Assembly (NCBI GenBank): GCA_018500005.2
Contig: JAHBAP020000313.1
Span: 1-8,924 of the forward strand
Origin: Mycobacterium sp.
GTDB taxonomy: Bacteria > Actinomycetota > Actinomycetes > Mycobacteriales > Mycobacteriaceae
DNA length: 8,924 nt
Direction of reading: 5' to 3'
The notes below the pieces were generated by a model. The model made no database searches. It saw nothing but the letters and a program-made list of their open reading frames with translations, and was not told where the DNA came from. A program made the position numbers and the translations under genes. Shown here piece after piece: positions 6,387-8,924 of this stretch. The first letter of the stretch is position 1. Each line of letters begins with the position of its first letter.

Positions 6387-7574
6387 TCAGCCTGATTTGA
6401 GTACCGCTGTCGCCAGCGCGGACGGGGTATTGGCAATGCGCGCGTAGGTGCGCAGGGTATCGGCGGCGACACGATCCCAGGAATAGCGGGCACAGGCGCG
6501 GTCGCGGCCGGCCAGCCCGAGGCTGCGCCGACGGAACGAGTCACGCAGGATCGTCGATACCGACTCGGCGCATTCCCGCGGTCGCCGGGGTGCGACCAAT
6601 CTGCCGGTCACGTCGTGAATGACCATGTCGAGCATGCTGCCGACAGCAGATGCGACGACGGGTACCCCGCACCCCATAGCTTCCAATGCCACCATCCCGC
6701 GCGGTTCGTACCAGGGCGTGCAGGCCACCACGTCCGCGGACCGCAGAATGGCCGGCATGTCCTGATGGTCCACCGAACCGGTGAAACTGACCCGGTTGCC
6801 CACACCGATTTCGGCTGCAAGGAACCGCAGCCGGCCAACCTCCGGATCGGCATCGAGCGGCCCGGCGACAGGGCCACCGACGATGACCAGTTCGGCGTCG
6901 GGGATCGACGCCATCGCTTCGATCATGGTGTCGAATCCCTTGCGCGGCAACATCCTGCCGACGGAAACGATCCGATGCGCCGACCCGCGCTTTGCCACCG
7001 GGCCATCGGTGTTGAACCTGTCCAGGTCGACACCGCAGGGCACCAGAGAGATACGGGTTCGAGATCGGCCCATCCGGGTCAACTCGAAGACTTCGTCAGT
7101 GCAGGTGGCCGCGACCCAGGATGCATTGCGGGCGACGAGTGGCTCCAGTTTCAGCCGTGCGCCCGGGCTGGTGTCGAGCGCGTGGAAGGTCTGTACCGTT
7201 GGCACCCCGCAGGTACGGGCAGCCAAGTGGGTGGCGACGCCGGAAATCCAGAAATGGGCATGGGCGATGTCGGGACGACGGGTCCGCCATTTCTTGGCAA
7301 GGTAGCTGGCGAAAATGCCCATGTGCTCGAGCGTTTCGTCCTTGGGCAGTGGCGCCGGAGGTCCGGCTGGAACGTGAACCACGCTGTAGCCCTGTTGAGT
7401 TCGGACGCACTCCGGGCCGTACGGTTTATCCCGTCTGGTGTAGACGGTCACCTCGTGACCTCGGCGCGCCATGGCTGCGGAGAGTTCCGCGACATGAACG
7501 TTCTGCCCACCGAAGTCGACTCCCCCGAGCGCAGCGAGCGGGCTTGCGTGCGCAGACACCATCGCGATCTTCAC
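6387..7574 (-). CDS. GT4-family (GT-B fold) glycosyltransferase
   Basis: 395-aa retaining glycosyltransferase of the GT4/group 1 class, which moves a sugar from a nucleotide-sugar donor to an unknown acceptor. The N-terminal Rossmann half begins KIAMVSAHASPLAALGG and has the GG-x-x-x-GGQNVHV loop at 17-28; the linker contains LVPCGVDLDRF (177-187). The C-terminal donor-binding half carries VSVGRMLPRKGFD (204-215) and the diagnostic E-x7-E motif EPRGMVALE at 290-298, then GVPVVAS. No signal peptide or membrane segment is visible, so it is cytoplasmic. GTG 7574 is chosen over the in-frame ATG at 7595 because GGGAG lies five bases upstream and the protein then starts directly at the first beta strand. 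A SigF-type promoter precedes it. The substrate is unknown; MshA-like and sucrose-synthase-like enzymes share this N-terminal pattern, so a stress-related glycoside or cell-envelope sugar is possible. Confidence 0.9.
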   Translation of the reverse strand: MKIAMVSAHASPLAALGGVDFGGQNVHVAELSAAMARRGHEVTVYTRRDKPYGPECVRTQQGYSVVHVPAGPPAPLPKDETLEHMGIFASYLAKKWRTRRPDIAHAHFWISGVATHLAARTCGVPTVQTFHALDTSPGARLKLEPLVARNASWVAATCTDEVFELTRMGRSRTRISLVPCGVDLDRFNTDGPVAKRGSAHRIVSVGRMLPRKGFDTMIEAMASIPDAELVIVGGPVAGPLDADPEVGRLRFLAAEIGVGNRVSFTGSVDHQDMPAILRSADVVACTPWYEPRGMVALEAMGCGVPVVASAVGSMLDMVIHDVTGRLVAPRRPRECAESVSTILRDSFRRRSLGLAGRDRACARYSWDRVAADTLRTYARIANTPSALATAVLKSG

Positions 7575-7630
7575 TTCGTCTCCCGCCCCGGGCATCGGCG
7601 CACATGCCGGATATTGACATGGTCGTTGGC

Positions 7631-7655
7631 TTACCCGGAGACCGTCGGTCTAAAC
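7631..7655 (-). promoter_or_regulatory. SigF-type promoter of the glycosyltransferase, palindromic spacer
   Basis: Read on the minus strand: GTTT (7655-7652), a 15-base spacer, GGGTAA (7636-7631). The predicted start is near 7624, about 50 bases before the GTG at 7574. It matches the SigF consensus except for A in the last -10 position. Thirteen of the 15 spacer bases form a perfect palindrome (7639-7651). Like the rsbW promoter, the -35 is followed by A (GTTTA). Confidence 0.72.
7639..7651. repeat. 13-bp palindrome AGACCG-t-CGGTCT in promoter spacer
   Basis: Perfect 6-1-6 inverted repeat lying exactly between the -35 and -10 boxes of the minus-strand SigF-type promoter. This is a classical position for a dimeric repressor or a MerR-type activator. 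No regulator gene is adjacent, so the binding protein, if any, is unknown. Confidence 0.6.
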
Positions 7656-7701
7656 ACTTCGCTGGCAGCACAGCCGCGGGAGAGGACGAGTTCCGGTGAG
7701 G

Positions 7702-7728
7702 GTTTGACTGCACGGGCCGCCCGGGTAT
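7702..7728 (+). promoter_or_regulatory. SigF-type promoter of the small Rho_N-like gene
   Basis: GTTT (7702-7705; GGTTT from 7701), a 17-base spacer, GGGTAT (7723-7728). It has the same boxes and spacing as the rsbW promoter. The -10 ends nine bases before the ATG at 7738, so the transcript should start at most a few bases upstream of the start codon or at it. Its -35 lies 46 bp from the -35 of the divergent glycosyltransferase promoter. Confidence 0.85.
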
Positions 7729-7737
7729 TCGGCAGGT

Positions 7738-7914
7738 ATGCAACACAGCCCACGATCCGGCCACGAAGACGCGCGATCATTCCGGCCGACCCGGTCGTGC
7801 GCCTACGAGGGCTGGACAGTCATGGAATTGAAGAAAAGAGCACGGCAGCTTGGCATTTCAGGCTACTCGGGCCTGAACAAGGAGGAGCTCATCTCGCTTA
7901 TCCGGAGCTACTGA
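7738..7914 (+). CDS. 58-aa protein with Rho_N/SAP-like C-terminal motif
   Basis: Short ORF of 58 codons. The C-terminal half (about residues 23-58) reads YEGWTVMELKKRARQLGI, then SGYSGLNKEELISLIRSY. This is the helix-extended-helix pattern of the Rho N-terminal/SAP-like domain, as at the C-terminus of DUF7218 and ChaB-type small actinobacterial proteins. Such domains often bind nucleic acid. The N-terminal 22 residues are basic and His/Arg/Ser-rich, with no similarity I recognise; the usual N-terminal part of DUF7218 or ChaB proteins is missing. ATG 7738 is chosen because an excellent SigF promoter ends nine bases upstream and the frame closes upstream at TGA 7705; ATG 7822 would leave just the domain. 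From memory, a chaB-like gene lies next to rsbW-sigF in M. smegmatis, which would fit a SigF-controlled DNA-protection role (inferred). Confidence 0.72.
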   Translation: MQHSPRSGHEDARSFRPTRSCAYEGWTVMELKKRARQLGISGYSGLNKEELISLIRSY

Positions 7915-7923
7915 GGCCACTGA

Positions 7924-8235
7924 TCAGCCGGTCGGCGGTTCGTATTTGACATCGGGATGCTCTGCCAGCCAAGCCAGTTCGTGGCGTACCACCCGTCGGT
8001 GTTGGGCGAGTACCCACAACATCCCGGCGGCTCCGGCCACCACGGCGACCAGAACCGCAAGGATTCCGGCTCCGATGTGACCGAGTGCCAACAGGTTCAG
8101 CGCACACACCAAAGCGAAAATCCCCAGCCCGGAAGCCAGTAACCCCGGGACGGTGTGGGAGTTTTTCAGCGCCTCTCCGGTGAACCGCCGCGCGGTCCGA
8201 CTGTGGTCGACCGGATCCTGCCAATTGTCGGGCAT
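7924..8235 (-). CDS. usfY: UsfY-like two-TM membrane protein
   Basis: 103-aa protein resembling mycobacterial UsfY, the small gene found upstream of rsbW-sigF (Rv3288c in M. tuberculosis). The N-terminal signature NWQDPVDHSRTARRFTGE (residues 4-21) is the part I recognise. Two hydrophobic helices follow (about 30-52 and 54-76), and then a basic/acidic C-terminal tail (QHRRVVRHELAWLAEHPDVKYEP). It is probably a small inner-membrane protein with both ends on the same side. Its function is unknown. The start ATG at 8235 has no Shine-Dalgarno; a GGGTAG -10-like box ends nine bases upstream, suggesting a leaderless transcript under a weak SigF-like promoter. It converges with the 58-aa gene with only 9 bp between stops. 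The glycosyltransferase and the 58-aa gene separate it from rsbW. Family assignment is from memory and moderate. Confidence 0.75.
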   Translation of the reverse strand: MPDNWQDPVDHSRTARRFTGEALKNSHTVPGLLASGLGIFALVCALNLLALGHIGAGILAVLVAVVAGAAGMLWVLAQHRRVVRHELAWLAEHPDVKYEPPTG

Positions 8236-8244
8236 GCGATACGC

Positions 8245-8269
8245 CTACCCATTCCTGGCGGTTCTAATC
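8245..8269 (-). promoter_or_regulatory. Weak SigF-like promoter of the usfY-like gene
   Basis: On the minus strand: GATT (8269-8266), a 15-base spacer, GGGTAG (8250-8245). The -10 keeps GGGTA; the -35 matches GTTT in three of four bases. The nine-base gap to the ATG equals that of the 58-aa gene promoter. This is suggestive only. Confidence 0.38.
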
Positions 8270-8281
8270 GCCGCAGTGCAC

Positions 8282-8924
8282 TCAGCGATCGGATAGTTCC
8301 CACACTGTCGCCGACATCCGGTCGGCCAACCGGGTCGCGGTGGCCCGACCGGAATCGTCGTCGCGGCAGGCCATCGCCTGCAGGACGGCGTTGTTGCGAA
8401 GCCGGGCCTCGCCGTGGCAGACCCAGTTCAGCGGGATTCCGATCTGCTGTTTGCGCCAGTGCACCGCGTCGGCGTCCACCGCCGGGACGGTGAAACTCCA
8501 CGCGGCGTCGCCCCCGGTGCCGAGTGCGCGCTGACCATCGCAGGCCCTGGCCGCACCGGTGGCCGCGGCGAAAACGGCGTCGGCCTCCGCGGAATCGGGG
8601 TAGACCGCGATGGCTTCGGCCACCACCTGCTGGTGTCGATCTCCGTCGGTGAACAGCAGCACGTGGAACTTCGTGAAAGTCTCGCCCACGAATGCAGACA
8701 TCCCGACGGCGTCCAGTGCCGAACAGGCCGGCGCCGCCGAGGACCCGGTGATCGGCCGGAACCGGTCGGCATCCAACTGGAGTTTGGCGCCGACGATGTC
8801 GCTGACCTCGGCGGCACCGAGCAGCACCTCCTCGACGTCGGCGGGGAGCATGCCGGTGACGTTGAACGCGGCAATACCCCGCACGGTGCGCCCACAGCCA
8901 ACGAGCGTCAGCGTTACTGCCGAC
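8282..8924 (-). CDS. Partial lipoprotein with PknH-type extracellular sensor domain
   Basis: The frame is open to the right edge, so the N-terminus is missing; 213 residues are visible. The first residues read SAVTLTLVGCGR: the end of a signal peptide with lipobox L-V-G-C (Cys codon 8896-8894). The mature protein is therefore a lipid-anchored extracytoplasmic protein of about 204 aa. The mature part resembles the PknH_C sensor domain found in mycobacterial Ser/Thr kinases and in stand-alone lipoproteins (LppH/LpqA/LpqQ-type). It has ADRFRPITGSS, then four well-spaced Cys (in PACSAL, RACDGQ, WVCHGE and MACRDD) able to form the two family disulfides, and LNWVCHGEARLRNNAVLQA near the end. The GTG at 8884 is not the true start because it lies after the lipobox. 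The gene is on the same strand as the usfY-like gene, 46 bp upstream of it. The ligand is unknown. Confidence 0.82.
   Translation of the reverse strand, partial: SAVTLTLVGCGRTVRGIAAFNVTGMLPADVEEVLLGAAEVSDIVGAKLQLDADRFRPITGSSAAPACSALDAVGMSAFVGETFTKFHVLLFTDGDRHQQVVAEAIAVYPDSAEADAVFAAATGAARACDGQRALGTGGDAAWSFTVPAVDADAVHWRKQQIGIPLNWVCHGEARLRNNAVLQAMACRDDDSGRATATRLADRMSATVWELSDR

Noticed and set aside
6420..6432. GGGTAT on the + strand at 6425-6430
   Set aside because: No -35 GTTT at 15-17 bp, and it lies antisense in the glycosyltransferase 3' end.
7915..7923. Bidirectional terminator between the 58-aa gene and the usfY-like gene
   Set aside because: Only 9 bp separate the stops. A TGATCA palindrome is present, but no GC-rich stem with a U-tract is seen.
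6615..7949. 444-codon open frame on the + strand
   Set aside because: Antisense shadow of the glycosyltransferase and its promoter region. It has no family motif and low-complexity composition, and the opposite strand carries a clear GT4 protein.
8870..8900. Another SigF-type box (ATACCC on the + strand)
   Set aside because: It lies inside the lipoprotein coding region with no GTTT at proper spacing.

Overview
The window looks like a chromosomal segment of a Mycobacterium/Mycolicibacterium-type actinobacterium. The DNA is GC-rich with GTG starts, and the gene order follows the well-known mycobacterial accE5 - maf - sseA - sufE-like - accA3 - (convergent) sigF - rsbW neighbourhood (Rv3281 to Rv3287c in M. 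tuberculosis, from memory). No rRNA, tRNA, insertion sequence or CRISPR array was seen.

Left part (1-2394, + strand): a 29-bp tandem repeat array (four full copies plus a degenerate fifth) runs directly into the start of accE5, the epsilon subunit of a long-chain/propionyl-type acyl-CoA carboxylase. Next come maf (nucleotide pyrophosphatase), sseA (two-domain thiosulfate sulfurtransferase, probably leaderless) and a SufE-like protein that overlaps sseA by ATGA. The repeat period makes each copy a 10-codon mini-ORF whose TGA overlaps the GTG of the next copy, and the last one hands over to the accE5 GTG. This is the most unusual structure in the window.

Middle (2369-5001): a minus-strand DUF222 (13E12-type) gene has lost its C-terminal half and abuts the SufE-like gene. 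It is followed by accA3, the biotinylated alpha subunit that partners the AccD/AccE subunits, and by a small unrecognised + strand ORF that runs into the 3' end of sigF.

Right part (4957-8924): the rsbW-sigF operon (minus strand, GTGA overlap) is preceded by a strong SigF-type promoter (GTTT-N17-GGGTAT), as expected for autoregulation. Upstream lies a GT4 glycosyltransferase (minus), and divergent from it a 58-aa protein with a Rho_N/SAP-like C-terminus (plus). The two share a 140-bp intergenic region that holds one SigF-type promoter for each direction; the minus one has a perfect 13-bp palindrome as its spacer. Then come a UsfY-like two-TM protein (minus, weaker SigF-like promoter) and a lipoprotein with a PknH-type extracellular sensor domain, cut by the right edge. 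The right half therefore reads as a small SigF stress-regulon island built around its own sigma/anti-sigma pair.

All gene names come from recognising protein families by eye; no database search was run.
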